From Hyphomicrobiales bacterium (GTDB lineage: Bacteria > Pseudomonadota > Alphaproteobacteria > Rhizobiales > Beijerinckiaceae): a stretch of 64,000 nt of DNA. The notes beneath the pieces are model-generated. The model worked only from the letters and a program-made list of their open reading frames with translations, was not told where the DNA came from and made no database searches. Within the stretch, counting starts at the first letter, position 1. The number at the start of each line of letters is the position of its first letter. Below are positions 42,170-53,237 of the stretch, piece after piece. Position numbers and translations under genes: made by a program. The stretch covers positions 62,001 to 126,000 of the forward strand of contig JAIXSM010000018.1 in NCBI GenBank assembly GCA_027484655.1, in the 5' to 3' direction.

Positions 42170-42874
42170 TTACAGGTTCCGGCCGAAGTTTTCGGACGCC
42201 TTGGTCCAGTTCACGGTGTTCCACCATGCCGCGAGGTAGTCTGGGCGTCGGTTCTGATACTTCAGGTAGTAGGCGTGCTCCCACACGTCCACGCCCAGCA
42301 CCACCGAGCGCGCGCCGAGTTCAAGGGGCGTGTCCTGGTTGGCGGTGGACACCACATCAAGCTTGCCGGCCTTGTCGACGATGAGCCATGCCCAGCCTGA
42401 GCCGAAGCGTCCCACGGCGGCCTGGTTCATCCGCTCCTTCAGCTTGTCGACGCTGCCGAACGCCTGATCTATGGCGGCGCGCAGATCGCCCCCGGGATCT
42501 TTCGCCCCGCCGGGGGTCATCAGCTCCCAGAAAAAGGCGTGGTTCCAGTGTCCGCCCACGTTGTTGCGCACGCTCGTGCGCACCGCGTCGGGCGCCTTCG
42601 AAAGATCGCGCAGCACATCTTCGATCTTCATGGACGCGAGAGCCGGCCAGCGCTCCACGGCTGCATTCGCTGCGTTGACGTACGCTTGATGATGCCGCGT
42701 GTGATGGATGTTCATCGTTTGCGCGTCGATGTGAGGCTCGAGCGCTTCATAGGGGTAGGAGAGCTTCGGCAGGGTGAAGGGCTTGGCCGCCTCCTGCGCC
42801 CACGCGGTGCGGGCGAGGGGAAGGCTGGCGGCGACGGCGGCCGCGCCGGTGAGAAAATGACGACGGTGAAGCAT
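42170..42874 (-). CDS. superoxide dismutase (Fe/Mn) with Tat-like signal peptide
   Basis: [83 protein letters not shown]. Confidence 0.94.
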   Translation of the reverse strand: MLHRRHFLTGAAAVAASLPLARTAWAQEAAKPFTLPKLSYPYEALEPHIDAQTMNIHHTRHHQAYVNAANAAVERWPALASMKIEDVLRDLSKAPDAVRTSVRNNVGGHWNHAFFWELMTPGGAKDPGGDLRAAIDQAFGSVDKLKERMNQAAVGRFGSGWAWLIVDKAGKLDVVSTANQDTPLELGARSVVLGVDVWEHAYYLKYQNRRPDYLAAWWNTVNWTKASENFGRNL

Positions 42875-42948
42875 GGGCGAACCTCCTGTAGGTGGTTCGT
42901 AAGTAGGTCGCCGGGGGGGCGGTTCCACTGTGGGTGCGAGATCGTCTC

Positions 42949-43650
42949 TCAGGGTGACTGCGGATCGACGAAGCCGCGCACGGCTCGAAACACGTCGCGG
43001 AACATTTCTTCGGTCAGCACGCCGGTGTTCGTGTTGTATCGCGAGCAGTGGTAGCTGTCGAAAATGCGCACGGCCCGACCCGCGGGCGACGTGACGTCAT
43101 GCTGCGCCCCATGGGCGAAAGGAAACGCTGCGAGACGGGCGCCAAGCGCCCGCAGAACGCTGTCGTGGGCGATGCGTCCCAGCGCGACGACCGCGCGGGC
43201 CTCGCCGGCGTCGATAGCGTTCGTGAGGAAGGGCCGGCAGGTGTTGATCTCGGCCGGGGTGGGCTTGTTCTGCGGCGGCACGCACCGGACAGCGTTGGTC
43301 ACCATGCAGCCGACCAGGGTCAGCCCGTCGTCGGGGCGCTCGTCGTAGACGCCGCGGGCGAAGCCAAACTCCAGCAGCGTGGCGTAGAGGAGATCGCCCG
43401 CCCAGTCGCCGGTAAAGGGGCGCCCCGTGCGGTTGGCGCCGCGCAGGCCTGGCGCGAGGCCGACCACCAGCAGCGGCGCGCGGGCGCTGCCGAATGAGGG
43501 GACCGGGGCGTTGTGCCACTCAGGCTCGCGGGCGCGGGCGTCGGCGCGAAAGGCGGCAAGCCGGGGACACAGGGGACAATTGCGATCAGGCTCCGCAACT
43601 TTCGTCGCGGAGCCTGATGGTTTCGGCGCTTTGGCGGCGCGTTTGGCCAA
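42949..43650 (-). CDS. uracil-DNA glycosylase (Fe-S type, family 5/UdgB-like)
   Basis: [56 protein letters not shown]. Confidence 0.88.
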   Translation of the reverse strand: MAKRAAKAPKPSGSATKVAEPDRNCPLCPRLAAFRADARAREPEWHNAPVPSFGSARAPLLVVGLAPGLRGANRTGRPFTGDWAGDLLYATLLEFGFARGVYDERPDDGLTLVGCMVTNAVRCVPPQNKPTPAEINTCRPFLTNAIDAGEARAVVALGRIAHDSVLRALGARLAAFPFAHGAQHDVTSPAGRAVRIFDSYHCSRYNTNTGVLTEEMFRDVFRAVRGFVDPQSP

Positions 43651-43655
43651 TCCGT

Positions 43656-44282
43656 TCAGCCCTCGTCGCTCACCCGCTCGGGCGACGGCGATGTGGCGGA
43701 GGATCCCGTCAATGGCCGGCGCTCCTGGATGAAACGGGGCACGCGCTCCTGACGCTCGGCCGGGTCGCGGCCAATCTTCTGCGAAAGGTGCAACAGATCC
43801 ACGAACTCATCAGCCTGGCGGCGCAACTCGTCGGCAACCATGGGGGGGTGCGTCGTGATGGTTGAGACCACCGAAACCCGAACGCCCTTGCGCTGCACGG
43901 CCTCCACGAGGCAACGGAAGTCGCCGTCGCCCGAGAACAGGACCATGTGATCGATGCGCTCGGCCATCTCCATGGCGTCGACTGCAAGCTCGATGTCCAT
44001 GTTCCCCTTGACCTTTCTGCGGCCGAGGGAATCAACGAACTCCTTGGTGGGCTTGGTCACCACGGCGTAGCCGTTGTAATCGAGCCAATCGATGAGCGGA
44101 CGGATCGAGGAGTATTCCTGATCCTCAACGAGCGCGGTGTAATAAAAAGCGCGGATCAGGCGACCGCGGCTCTGGAACTCCTTGAGGAGCCGTTTGTAAT
44201 CGATGTCGAAGCCGAGCGACTTGGCCGTCGCGTAAAGATTGGCGCCATCGATGAAAAGAGCAATACGCTCTTGATCTGCCAT
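43656..44282 (-). CDS. NYN domain-containing protein (LabA-like/PIN)
   Basis: ERIALFIDGANLYATAKSLGFDIDYKRLLKEF... HMVLFSGDGDFRCLVEAVQRKGVRVSVVS. Confidence 0.92.
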   Translation of the reverse strand: MADQERIALFIDGANLYATAKSLGFDIDYKRLLKEFQSRGRLIRAFYYTALVEDQEYSSIRPLIDWLDYNGYAVVTKPTKEFVDSLGRRKVKGNMDIELAVDAMEMAERIDHMVLFSGDGDFRCLVEAVQRKGVRVSVVSTITTHPPMVADELRRQADEFVDLLHLSQKIGRDPAERQERVPRFIQERRPLTGSSATSPSPERVSDEG

Positions 44283-44653
44283 AATGATTTACCCGCTGGG
44301 GTTATTTGAACGAACTCCCGCGAAAATCAGCGCGGATCCCTGAAACTTGGCTGATAACCCCGTCGAAACAGCGCGTTTCAATTCGTTGCGATTCGGCGTG
44401 AACACAATCGCTGACGTGTCGCCACAATCCATCCGATTAGAGGGACAGTCAAGAAACAAGTGGCGCGCGCTGGTTAAATTCGTCTCACTTAAGCCGCGTT
44501 CCCAATGCTTTAGCTTGCGTCGCGTATTGCTTCAGCGTGACCTTTTCTTCGAATGCGCTCCCGCCGCGGCGCGGTGTTGCCTTGGGAGGGGCTTTGCATT
44601 AATGGAGCGGTTTCCCTGATCCCGAGCGCTCGCACCGCCTTCTGGAGGCATCC

Positions 44654-45046
44654 ATGGCACGCGTCACCGTCGAAGACTGCATCGACAAGGTCGAGAACCG
44701 CTTCGACCTCGTACTTCTCGCCAGCCACCGCGCGCGGCTCATCGCGGCCGGGCAGCCCATCACCGTCGATCGCGACAACGACAAGAACCCCGTCGTCGCC
44801 TTGCGCGAGATCGCTGACACCACCATGGAGCCGGACGATCTGAAGGAGGATCTGATCCACTCGCTGCAGAAGCATGTCGAGGTGGACGAGCCCGAGGCGG
44901 AGGCGGTGCCCGCCCTCACCGCAGCGGCCGGCGCTCCCGAGGACGCCAGCGGCGACGTGCAGTTCGACCGCATGACGGAAGAGGATCTGCTGCGCGGGCT
45001 GGAAGGCCTGGTGCCGCCGGCCGAGACCGAGGACGACGGCGAGTAA
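44654..45046 (+). CDS. rpoZ: DNA-directed RNA polymerase subunit omega
   Basis: [30 protein letters not shown]; upstream of rsh. Confidence 0.96.
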   Translation: MARVTVEDCIDKVENRFDLVLLASHRARLIAAGQPITVDRDNDKNPVVALREIADTTMEPDDLKEDLIHSLQKHVEVDEPEAEAVPALTAAAGAPEDASGDVQFDRMTEEDLLRGLEGLVPPAETEDDGE

Positions 45047-45151
45047 CTTGCGCGCCTGACCGGCGGGCGCGCAACGCGCGCCTTGCGCCCGCCGCGATCC
45101 GGGACGATATTCGTGAAACGAAGGCTTTTCACGAACAAGGCGTCTCACTCC

Positions 45152-47353
45152 ATGATGCGGCAGTATGAACTCGTCGAGCGCGTGCGTCGGTATAATCCGC
45201 ACGCCGACGAGATCCTGCTGAACAAGGCCTACGTTTACGCAATGCGCGCCCATGGCGCGCAGAAGCGCGCGTCAGGCGACCCTTACTTCACGCACCCGCT
45301 TGAGGTCGCCGCGATCCTCACCGAGCTTCGCCTTGACGACGCCACCATCGTGGCTGCGGTGCTGCACGACACCATCGAGGACACGCCGGCCACCCGCGAG
45401 GAGATCGACCAGATCTTTGGCGAGGAGATCGGCCAGCTCGTCGAGGGTCTCACCAAGATCAAGAAACTCGATCTCGTGTCGAAGCGCGCAGAGCAGGCGG
45501 AAAACTTCCGCAAGCTCTTGCTGGCGATTTCCGCCGATGTGCGCGTGCTGCTCGTCAAGCTCGCCGATCGCCTGCACAACATGCGCACGCTGCACTTCGT
45601 GCCGGAGAGCAAACGGCGGCGCATCGCCGAGGAGACGCTGGATATCTATGCGCCGCTGGCCGGGCGCATGGGCATGCAGAGCCTGCGCGACGAACTGGAG
45701 AACCTGTCGTTCCGCACGCTCATGCCCGAGGCGGCTGCGATGATCGAAACGCGGCTCGCCGACCTTCGCGCCCAGAACGGTGCGCTCATCGCCCGCATTG
45801 AGCGGGAACTCACTCAGGAGTTGCGCGCCCGCGGCATCGCCGCCGAGGCCAAGGGGCGCGAGAAGGCGCCGTACTCCATCTGGCGCAAAATGGAGCGCAA
45901 GTCGGTCTCGTTCGAGCAGTTGTCCGATATCTTCGGCTTTCGCGTGGTCGTCGACACGGTCGAGGATTGCTATCGGGTGATCGGGGTCGTTCACACCAAG
46001 TGGCCGCTCGTGCCGGGCCGCTTCAAGGATTACATCTCCACCCCGAAGCAGAACGATTACCGCTCCATTCACACCACCGTCGTGGGGCCGGGGCGCCAGC
46101 GCGTCGAGCTTCAGGTGCGCACCCGCGATATGGACGATATCGCCGAGAACGGCATCGCCGCCCATACGCTGTACAAGGAAGGCCGCGTTTCCGACAACGA
46201 GCGGCTGGAGCGTGAAAGTCGCGCCTATCGCTGGCTTCGCCGAACCATCGAGCTGCTGGGCGAGGGCGACACGCCGGAAGAATTTCTCGAGCACACCAAG
46301 CTCGAGCTGTTTCACGATCAGGTGTTCTGCTTCACGCCGAAGGGCCGTCTCATCGCGCTGCCGCGCAGCGCGACGCCCATCGATTTCGCCTACGCGGTCC
46401 ACACAGACATCGGCAACAAGGCGGTGGGCGCGCGCATCAACGGGCGCATCGCGCCGCTGCTGTCTGAATTGCAGAACGGCGATGAGGTGAGCATCGTCAC
46501 CGCGGAGGGTCAGAGCCCGCCGGCCGCGTGGGAGACGCTGGTCGTCACGGGCAAGGCCCGCTCCGCCATTCGTCGCGCGACCCGCGACGCCGTGCGCGCG
46601 CAATACGCTGGGCTTGGGCGCCAGATCGTGCGCCGCGCGTTTGAGCGGGCGCAGAAAACCTTCTCTCCGGACAAGCTGAAGGCGGCTTTGCCGCGCCTTG
46701 CGCGCAACACCGTGGACGATGTTCTCGCGGCGGTCGGGCGCGGCGAGATGTTCTCCGGGGACGTGGTGAAGGCCGTGCATCCGGAGTTCGTGCCCGAGCG
46801 CGCGCCGGGGCCGGCGCCGTCAAAAACCGAGGCGGGCTGGTTCGGCCTCAGCAAGGCGTCCCGGCTGGCCTTCAAGGTGCCGGGCGCCGACGGCGCTGAT
46901 GGATCGATCCCGATCCGCGGGCTGGGCGGCGATCTTCCCGTGCGTTTCGCGCCCGTGGGCGGCGCCGTGCCGGGCGACCGGATCGTGGGCATCCTCACGC
47001 CGGGGGAGGGGATCACCATCTATCCCATCCAGTCGCCGGCGCTCACCCAGTTCGACGACCAGCCGGAGCGCTGGCTTGATGTGCGCTGGGACATCGAGGC
47101 GGAGCACGAGGGGCTGTATCCGGCGCAGATCGTCGTTTCAGCGATCAACGAGCCCGGCACCCTCGGGTCCATTGCGAACCTGATCGGCGAGACCGGCGCG
47201 AACATCGACCACGTGCAGTTCGCCAACAAGTCGCCGGACGTCCGCGACATTGTGCTCGATCTTGAGGTGCGCGACCTCAAGCACCTGACCGGGATCCTGT
47301 CCCAGCTCAAGGCCTCAAGCGTGGTGTCCAAGGTCGAACGCGTGAATGGGTAA
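45152..47353 (+). CDS. rsh: bifunctional (p)ppGpp synthetase/hydrolase (RelA/SpoT homolog)
   Basis: HD domain VAAVLHDTIEDTPAT; synthetase YRSIHTTVVGPGRQRVELQVRT; TGS and ACT domains. Confidence 0.96.
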   Translation: MMRQYELVERVRRYNPHADEILLNKAYVYAMRAHGAQKRASGDPYFTHPLEVAAILTELRLDDATIVAAVLHDTIEDTPATREEIDQIFGEEIGQLVEGLTKIKKLDLVSKRAEQAENFRKLLLAISADVRVLLVKLADRLHNMRTLHFVPESKRRRIAEETLDIYAPLAGRMGMQSLRDELENLSFRTLMPEAAAMIETRLADLRAQNGALIARIERELTQELRARGIAAEAKGREKAPYSIWRKMERKSVSFEQLSDIFGFRVVVDTVEDCYRVIGVVHTKWPLVPGRFKDYISTPKQNDYRSIHTTVVGPGRQRVELQVRTRDMDDIAENGIAAHTLYKEGRVSDNERLERESRAYRWLRRTIELLGEGDTPEEFLEHTKLELFHDQVFCFTPKGRLIALPRSATPIDFAYAVHTDIGNKAVGARINGRIAPLLSELQNGDEVSIVTAEGQSPPAAWETLVVTGKARSAIRRATRDAVRAQYAGLGRQIVRRAFERAQKTFSPDKLKAALPRLARNTVDDVLAAVGRGEMFSGDVVKAVHPEFVPERAPGPAPSKTEAGWFGLSKASRLAFKVPGADGADGSIPIRGLGGDLPVRFAPVGGAVPGDRIVGILTPGEGITIYPIQSPALTQFDDQPERWLDVRWDIEAEHEGLYPAQIVVSAINEPGTLGSIANLIGETGANIDHVQFANKSPDVRDIVLDLEVRDLKHLTGILSQLKASSVVSKVERVNG

Positions 47354-47401
47354 GGGCGCGCCGCCCTTTGCGCGGGCGCTTGGCGGCGTATATGTGGACG
47401 G

Positions 47402-49195
47402 ATGCAAGCTCCCCCCGGTCAAGGCTCCCGATACCGCCGCGTTTTCAGGTTCGTCACGCATTACTGGCTGATGTTTCCCGGCCTGTTCGGCGTTCTGCTC
47501 ACCGCGCGCATCGCCTCCACGCTGGTGGACGTGAGCGTGCCCGTGGCGTCGGGGCTCGTGGTGGATGCTCTGGCCGCTGGCAGCCTCCAAAACCCCGAGC
47601 CCGTCTGGCGCGCGCTTGCGATCTTCATCGGCCTCGGCGCGGTGTTCGCCATCTCCCGGCAACTCGTGACGTTTCTGCTGAACCGCTTGAGCGCGCGCAC
47701 CATCGTCGCCATCGGCCGGGATGCGTTCGCAAAGGTTCAGCGTTTCTCTTCCGATTGGCACGCGAACTCGTTCGCGGGCTCGACCGTGCGCAAGATCACC
47801 CGTGGCATGAACGCCTACGACACCTTCACCGACACCATGGCCTTTGGCCTGCTGCCGGCGTTTATCGTCGTGATTGGCGTGTGCGGCGTGTTCTGGTGGC
47901 GCTGGCCGCTGCTGGGCCTCATCGTCGCGGTCGCGATCACGGTGTTTCTGGTTGTGACTGTGGCGCTTTCCGTCCTGTACGTGCGCCCGGCCAACATTGC
48001 GGCGCGCGAGCAGGATTCGCGCATGAGCGGCGTGCTCGCGGACTCGATCACCGGCAACGCCGCCGTGAAGAGCTTCGCCGCCGAGGAGCGCGAGGAGCAG
48101 ATGTTCCGCGACGTGTCCGACGACTGGGCGCGCAAGGCCGTGCGCAGCTGGGACCGCAGCGCAGTCAGCGGAATCGTGCAGTCGGTGATGCTCATCGGCC
48201 TGCAGACAGCAATGCTCGGCGCCGGCGTGATGCTTTGGGCGCAGGGGCAGGCGACGCCCGGCGATTTCGTCAGTCTCATCGCCACGCAGTTTCTCATCAA
48301 CGGCTATCTGCGCGACATCGGACAGCATGTTCGCACGGTGCAGCGCACCGTCAACGACATGGACGATGTGCTTGAGTTCCGCGAGGCGGGGCTTCAGGTC
48401 GCAAATGCGCCAAACGCCCGTGCGCTCGCCGTTGACCGGGGACGCATCGAGTTTGAGCGGGTGACGTTTCGCTACGCCGGCGCCGGAGCGCCGATCTACG
48501 AGGACTTCTCGCTCGTCATTCCAGCGGGCCAGCGCGTGGGCCTAGTGGGCCACTCAGGCGCAGGCAAGACCACGTTCGTGAAGTTGATCCAGCGCCTCTA
48601 CGATGTCGATCAGGGCCGCATCCTCATCGACGGGCAGAACATCGCCGAGGCGACGCAGGAAAGCGTGCGCCGCGCTGTTGGGCTTGTGCCGCAGGAGCCA
48701 GTGCTCTTCCACCGTACGCTGGCGCAGAACATCGCCTATGGGAGACCCGACGCGACGCGCGCGCAGATCGAGGAAGCCGCGCGGCTCGCACACGTGGACC
48801 TTTTTGTGCGCGGCTTGCCCAAGGGCTACGAAACCCTTGTGGGCGAGCGCGGCGTGAAGCTGTCGGGGGGTGAGCGCCAGCGCGTCGCCATCGCCCGCGC
48901 GATCCTCGCGGCCACGCCGATCCTCATTCTCGATGAGGCGACGTCGAGCCTCGACTCCGTGTCGGAGATGTACATCCGCGAGGCGGTGGAGCGCCTTTCC
49001 GCCGGACGCACGACGATTGTCGTCGCGCATCGCCTGTCCACCATCCAGCGGCTCGACCGTATTCTCGTATTCGATGGCGGGCGCATCGTTGAGGATGGCC
49101 GCCACGAGGATTTGATGTGCAGGCCGGGCGGCGTTTACCGCAAGCTGCTTGAGACGCAGATCCGCATGGGCGAGATCGCGACCGCGGCGGAATAG
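47402..49195 (+). CDS. ABC transporter ATP-binding/permease (exporter type)
   Basis: TM domain; GHSGAGKTTF Walker A; LSGGERQRVAIARAIL signature; LILDEATSSLD Walker B. Confidence 0.94.
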   Translation: MQAPPGQGSRYRRVFRFVTHYWLMFPGLFGVLLTARIASTLVDVSVPVASGLVVDALAAGSLQNPEPVWRALAIFIGLGAVFAISRQLVTFLLNRLSARTIVAIGRDAFAKVQRFSSDWHANSFAGSTVRKITRGMNAYDTFTDTMAFGLLPAFIVVIGVCGVFWWRWPLLGLIVAVAITVFLVVTVALSVLYVRPANIAAREQDSRMSGVLADSITGNAAVKSFAAEEREEQMFRDVSDDWARKAVRSWDRSAVSGIVQSVMLIGLQTAMLGAGVMLWAQGQATPGDFVSLIATQFLINGYLRDIGQHVRTVQRTVNDMDDVLEFREAGLQVANAPNARALAVDRGRIEFERVTFRYAGAGAPIYEDFSLVIPAGQRVGLVGHSGAGKTTFVKLIQRLYDVDQGRILIDGQNIAEATQESVRRAVGLVPQEPVLFHRTLAQNIAYGRPDATRAQIEEAARLAHVDLFVRGLPKGYETLVGERGVKLSGGERQRVAIARAILAATPILILDEATSSLDSVSEMYIREAVERLSAGRTTIVVAHRLSTIQRLDRILVFDGGRIVEDGRHEDLMCRPGGVYRKLLETQIRMGEIATAAE

Positions 49196-49196
49196 G

Positions 49197-50024
49197 TCAG
49201 AACTGCCTGTTCACGCCGACCTTGAACACGTTGCGGAACGTGGACATGCTCTTGTCGCGCGTAACTGCGACCGCAGGATCGTATTGGTAGCCTTCAGTCG
49301 TTTCGCTTTTTACATACCTGTAGTCCGTGGACGTTCCTTTGGCTGAAACGGTCGTGCGCGGCGCAATCAGCGCGTTGTACTCGGCTTTGAGAGTCCACTG
49401 CGGCGCGATCGCATATTCGACGCCTGCGCCCAGGAGCAGCGAGGCCCGCGCGTCGCGCCCTGTGGTCTTGACGGCTGTGGCTCTCTCAAAGGGCTGTCTG
49501 TCCCAACCGGCCGCTCTGTCCGGGTATTCGCCGTAGTCGTAGGCGTGGGCGACCTGAACCGGCGCATAGGCGGCGCCAGCCTTCATGAACAGCAGCGTAT
49601 TGCCCATCACGACGCCGCCGCGAAGGGACAACGCGCCGCCGATGCGCGACTTGTAGTCGAGGCGGTTGCGATACGTCGGCTCGCCGAGTTCCTGCAGGCC
49701 GTTGAAACCGGAGTTGCGAAACGGCGCGAACCCCTCGATCTCAAGGCCTCCCATGAAGGCGCCGGAAACCATGTTGCAGCCAGCCTGAACGCCCGCCACC
49801 AGGGCGCTGACGTCGGCCTTTTGCTCACCGAAGCGGGCGTAGCCGGCGAAGGTCTCGCGGCTCGTCGCCGTCCCCAGGAGACCGCCGCCGTGAACCCCGG
49901 CGTAGCAGCCGGAGAAGGGCGCACGCTGATCCATGGCGAAGACTTGCGCGCGGGCGCCTGGCGCAGCCGCGAGAAGAGCTGCGAAGGCAACGGGCGGCCC
50001 GTAAAAGCTGATGAAACGATACAT
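49197..50024 (-). CDS. outer membrane beta-barrel protein
   Basis: Signal peptide; FSGCYAGVHGGG, GCNMVSGAFMGGLEIEG; terminal VFKVGVNRQF. Confidence 0.82.
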   Translation of the reverse strand: MYRFISFYGPPVAFAALLAAAPGARAQVFAMDQRAPFSGCYAGVHGGGLLGTATSRETFAGYARFGEQKADVSALVAGVQAGCNMVSGAFMGGLEIEGFAPFRNSGFNGLQELGEPTYRNRLDYKSRIGGALSLRGGVVMGNTLLFMKAGAAYAPVQVAHAYDYGEYPDRAAGWDRQPFERATAVKTTGRDARASLLLGAGVEYAIAPQWTLKAEYNALIAPRTTVSAKGTSTDYRYVKSETTEGYQYDPAVAVTRDKSMSTFRNVFKVGVNRQF

Positions 50025-50065
50025 GACGGCTATTCTTTCTTCTCGAAATGATTTGCGTGGCGAAT

Positions 50066-50959
50066 TCAGAAGCTCCGGCTCACGCCAAACTTGAGGCTGC
50101 CGCGTCCCATCCGGATCGACTGCGTGTTCTTGTCGCCGGCGAGGTCTTGGCGGGGTGCGCTCGCGCACCGAAAGGCGCCGTTGTCGTCACACCGCGTTCC
50201 GCTCGTGATCGTGCTTTCGAACCGCTCGCCCGGGGTGAAAATGTAGTTGGCCTCGACGCGCGTCGACCAGTTCTCGCTGATGAGATGCTCGAGCCCCACG
50301 CCCAGCAGGAGGCCGAACTGGCGCACGGTCGCGGCGCTCTTGTATCTGACGTCGATCTGCCAAGGGTCGGCGGCGGTCGGAGCCTCGCGCGCTTTCGTGC
50401 GCAGATAGTCGTTGTTTATCTCGGTTGAGAGGCTTGCCACGCCCGCCTTCGCGTAGAGGATCGTGGAGCCGAAGGCGTAGCCTGCGCGCAGCGAGCCGGC
50501 GAACGAGAAGCCGTCGCGCAAATCCACCCGATCTGTCATGGGATCGAGCGCGAAGCCGGTGTGCGTGATGCGCCCGTCCACCGTCAGCCAGCCATCGACC
50601 TCAAGGCCCATCATGAACGAGCCCGAGGACACGTTGCACCCGCCGAACCCACCGACCAGAGGCTGGTTCGCTCGACCCTTGTGGTCGTTTGCGACGGGGA
50701 AGGTGTTGTTGAAATAGTTGTTGGCGATCAGCTTGTGATCGTAGGTCGTGTGCTGCATCCCGGCCTGTGCGCCAAGATGGCACCAGAACGGGCGAAGGCC
50801 GCCGACCACGGGTGGGGCTTGCTCGGGGATGGGTTCAAGCACAGGCGGGGGAGCTGCGTCGAAGACACCAGGCCTCAACAGCTTCATGTCGGCAGCCGCC
50901 GCAAAGGTTGCGGGAAGAATGGCCGCCCCGGCGATGAGGGCGCGAACTGAATTGAACAT
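50066..50959 (-). CDS. outer membrane beta-barrel protein, adjacent paralog
   Basis: Signal peptide; GGCNVSSGSFMMGLEVDG; terminal SLKFGVSRSF. Confidence 0.82.
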   Translation of the reverse strand: MFNSVRALIAGAAILPATFAAAADMKLLRPGVFDAAPPPVLEPIPEQAPPVVGGLRPFWCHLGAQAGMQHTTYDHKLIANNYFNNTFPVANDHKGRANQPLVGGFGGCNVSSGSFMMGLEVDGWLTVDGRITHTGFALDPMTDRVDLRDGFSFAGSLRAGYAFGSTILYAKAGVASLSTEINNDYLRTKAREAPTAADPWQIDVRYKSAATVRQFGLLLGVGLEHLISENWSTRVEANYIFTPGERFESTITSGTRCDDNGAFRCASAPRQDLAGDKNTQSIRMGRGSLKFGVSRSF

Positions 50960-51116
50960 TGAAATAATCTTTCACTCGATACGTGGTCTTGACCATGAAC
51001 CTCCTATGGTTAAGTTCGAGTAAATCCTGAATCGGATGCGGCGGGTGCGCTTGTAGGACCATGCCCCGGGCGCTACTTCTCCAACGCGGCTGCTCCGCCG
51101 CATAACTGGATGCGAA

Positions 51117-51872
51117 ATGTCTGCTCCATTCCTTCGCCTGGGCGTGAACATCGATCACGTCGCCACCGTGCGGAACGCCCGCGGCGGCGCCGTTCCTGAT
51201 CCCGTGCGGGCTGCGCTGCTCGCCATTGAGGCGGGGGCGGACGGCATTACAGCCCATCTGCGTGAAGACCGTCGCCACATCCGTGATGAGGACATGGCGC
51301 GCCTGAAGCGCGAGATCTCGAGGCCGCTCAATTTTGAAATGGCCGCCACCGACGAGATGGTGGCGATTGCGCTCCACACGCGGCCGCACGCCTCGTGCCT
51401 CGTGCCCGAGAAGCGCAGCGAGCGAACGACAGAAGGCGGGCTTGATGTGGCGGGCGCCCACGATCGTCTGAAGGTCATCACGACGGAACTCGCCCGCGCG
51501 GGCATGCGCGTTTCGCTGTTCATCGAGCCGTCGCTGGATGCGCTTGAGGCAGCGAAATCCATCGGCGCGCCTGTCGTCGAGCTTCACACAGGGGCCTGGT
51601 GCGACGCTCTTACCCATGGCCAGCAGGAGAAGGCCGACCACGAGTTCGGCCGCATACGCGTCGCCGCCGCCCGCGCCGCTGAACTGGGCATCGAGTGCCA
51701 CGCCGGCCACGGGCTCGACTACGCCACCGCGCGCAAGATCGCGTCGCTGCCGCAGGTGGTCGAATTGAACATCGGACACTTCCTGATCGGCGAGGCGATT
51801 TTTGTCGGGCTGGGCGAGGCCATTCGCCGGATGCGCGCGGCGATGGACGAGGGCCGGCGCGTCGCGGGTTGA
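51117..51872 (+). CDS. pdxJ: pyridoxine 5'-phosphate synthase
   Basis: [56 protein letters not shown]. Confidence 0.97.
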   Translation: MSAPFLRLGVNIDHVATVRNARGGAVPDPVRAALLAIEAGADGITAHLREDRRHIRDEDMARLKREISRPLNFEMAATDEMVAIALHTRPHASCLVPEKRSERTTEGGLDVAGAHDRLKVITTELARAGMRVSLFIEPSLDALEAAKSIGAPVVELHTGAWCDALTHGQQEKADHEFGRIRVAAARAAELGIECHAGHGLDYATARKIASLPQVVELNIGHFLIGEAIFVGLGEAIRRMRAAMDEGRRVAG

Positions 51873-51882
51873 GGAGGCGAGC

Positions 51883-52302
51883 GTGATCCTTGGCCTGGGC
51901 GCCGACCTTATCGATATCCGCCGCGTTGAGAAAACGCTGGAGCGTTTTGGCCAGCGGTTTGTCGATCGGTGCTTCACCGATGTGGAGCAGGCGAAGTCCG
52001 AGGGGCGCCGGGAGCGCGCCGCCTCCTACGCCAAGCGCTTCGCCGCCAAGGAGGCGTGCTCGAAGGCGCTGGGCACAGGGCTCCACATGGGGGTCGCCTG
52101 GCGGGAGATGGGCGTCGTCAACCTGCCGGGTGGCAAGCCGACCATGGAGTTGACTGGAGGCGCCGCCGAGCGGCTCGCAGCCATGACGCCGCCGGGGATG
52201 CGCCCGGTCATTCACATCACCATCACGGACGATTATCCCCACGCCCAGGCGTTTGTGGTCATCGAGGCGCTGCCCGAGACCAGCGGAACTGGAACGGTTT
52301 AG
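51883..52302 (+). CDS. acpS: holo-ACP synthase; GTG start
   Basis: [50 protein letters not shown]. Confidence 0.96.
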   Translation: MILGLGADLIDIRRVEKTLERFGQRFVDRCFTDVEQAKSEGRRERAASYAKRFAAKEACSKALGTGLHMGVAWREMGVVNLPGGKPTMELTGGAAERLAAMTPPGMRPVIHITITDDYPHAQAFVVIEALPETSGTGTV

Positions 52303-52477
52303 GCGCGCTGGTCGCCGGTCGGCCTTGGCGGGGCGGGCCGCGGGGGGTATACCGGCCCTCGGGTGTCGAGCCGGCGTGTCGCTCCTGTGTGTCGATCATT
52401 TTGACGAATCCCCGTAGGCTTCCTCCACGGGGGCTCGGTTTGGGCGATCCGGGTTGGATTGCAGGAAGGCGGAAAGC

Positions 52478-53236
52478 GTGGCGAAGCAGAAGAAGGAAGA
52501 GGGGGGCTTTGGCGAAACTGTGAAGGTCATCGTCCAGGCGCTGCTGATCGCGCTGGTCGTCCGCACGGTGCTGTTCCAGCCCTTCAACATTCCTTCAGGA
52601 TCGCTGATCCCCACGCTGCTGATCGGCGATTATCTCTTCGTCTCAAAGTACTCGTACGGCTACTCGAAGCACTCGCTTCCCTTCAGCCCCGACATCTTCT
52701 CTGGCCGTATTCTGGCGAGCGAGCCCAAGCGCGGCGATATCGCCGTGTTCAAGCTGCCCCGCGACGGCTCGACCGACTACATCAAGCGCGTGATCGGCAT
52801 GCCCGGCGACACGGTGCAGATGATCGAGGGGCGCCTCTACATCAACGGGCAGGCGGTTCCCCGCGAGCGGGCGCCGGGCGTGCGCACGCGCGACGCCTTC
52901 GGGCGCGAGGTCGAGGCGACCACCTGGCGGGAGACGCTGCCCGGCGGCACGTCGCATCTCATCATCGAGCGTGACGGCGACAGGGGCTTTTACGACAACA
53001 CGCCGCTCTTCAAGGTGCCGCCCGGCAACTACTTCATGATGGGCGACAACCGTGACAACTCCACGGATTCCCGCGTGACCAGCGAGGACGGCGGCGTCGG
53101 CTTCGTCCCCTTCGAGAATTTCGTCGGGCGCGCAGAGGTGATCTTCTTCTCCGTGGAGGAGGGCGAGGCCGCCTGGCAGGTGTGGAAGTGGCCTTGGAGC
53201 GTGCGCTGGAGCAGGCTGTTCAGCCCGGTGCGCTGA
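52478..53236 (+). CDS. lepB: signal peptidase I; GTG start
   Basis: FQPFNIPSGSLIPTLLIGDYLFVSKYSYG; RGDIAVFKLP...DYIKRVIG; MMGDNRDNSTDSR. Confidence 0.97.
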   Translation: MAKQKKEEGGFGETVKVIVQALLIALVVRTVLFQPFNIPSGSLIPTLLIGDYLFVSKYSYGYSKHSLPFSPDIFSGRILASEPKRGDIAVFKLPRDGSTDYIKRVIGMPGDTVQMIEGRLYINGQAVPRERAPGVRTRDAFGREVEATTWRETLPGGTSHLIIERDGDRGFYDNTPLFKVPPGNYFMMGDNRDNSTDSRVTSEDGGVGFVPFENFVGRAEVIFFSVEEGEAAWQVWKWPWSVRWSRLFSPVR

Positions 53237-53237
53237 C

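Noticed and set aside
45272-46780. 502-aa minus-strand ORF
   Set aside because: Antisense to rsh; mirror of a well-supported coding frame.
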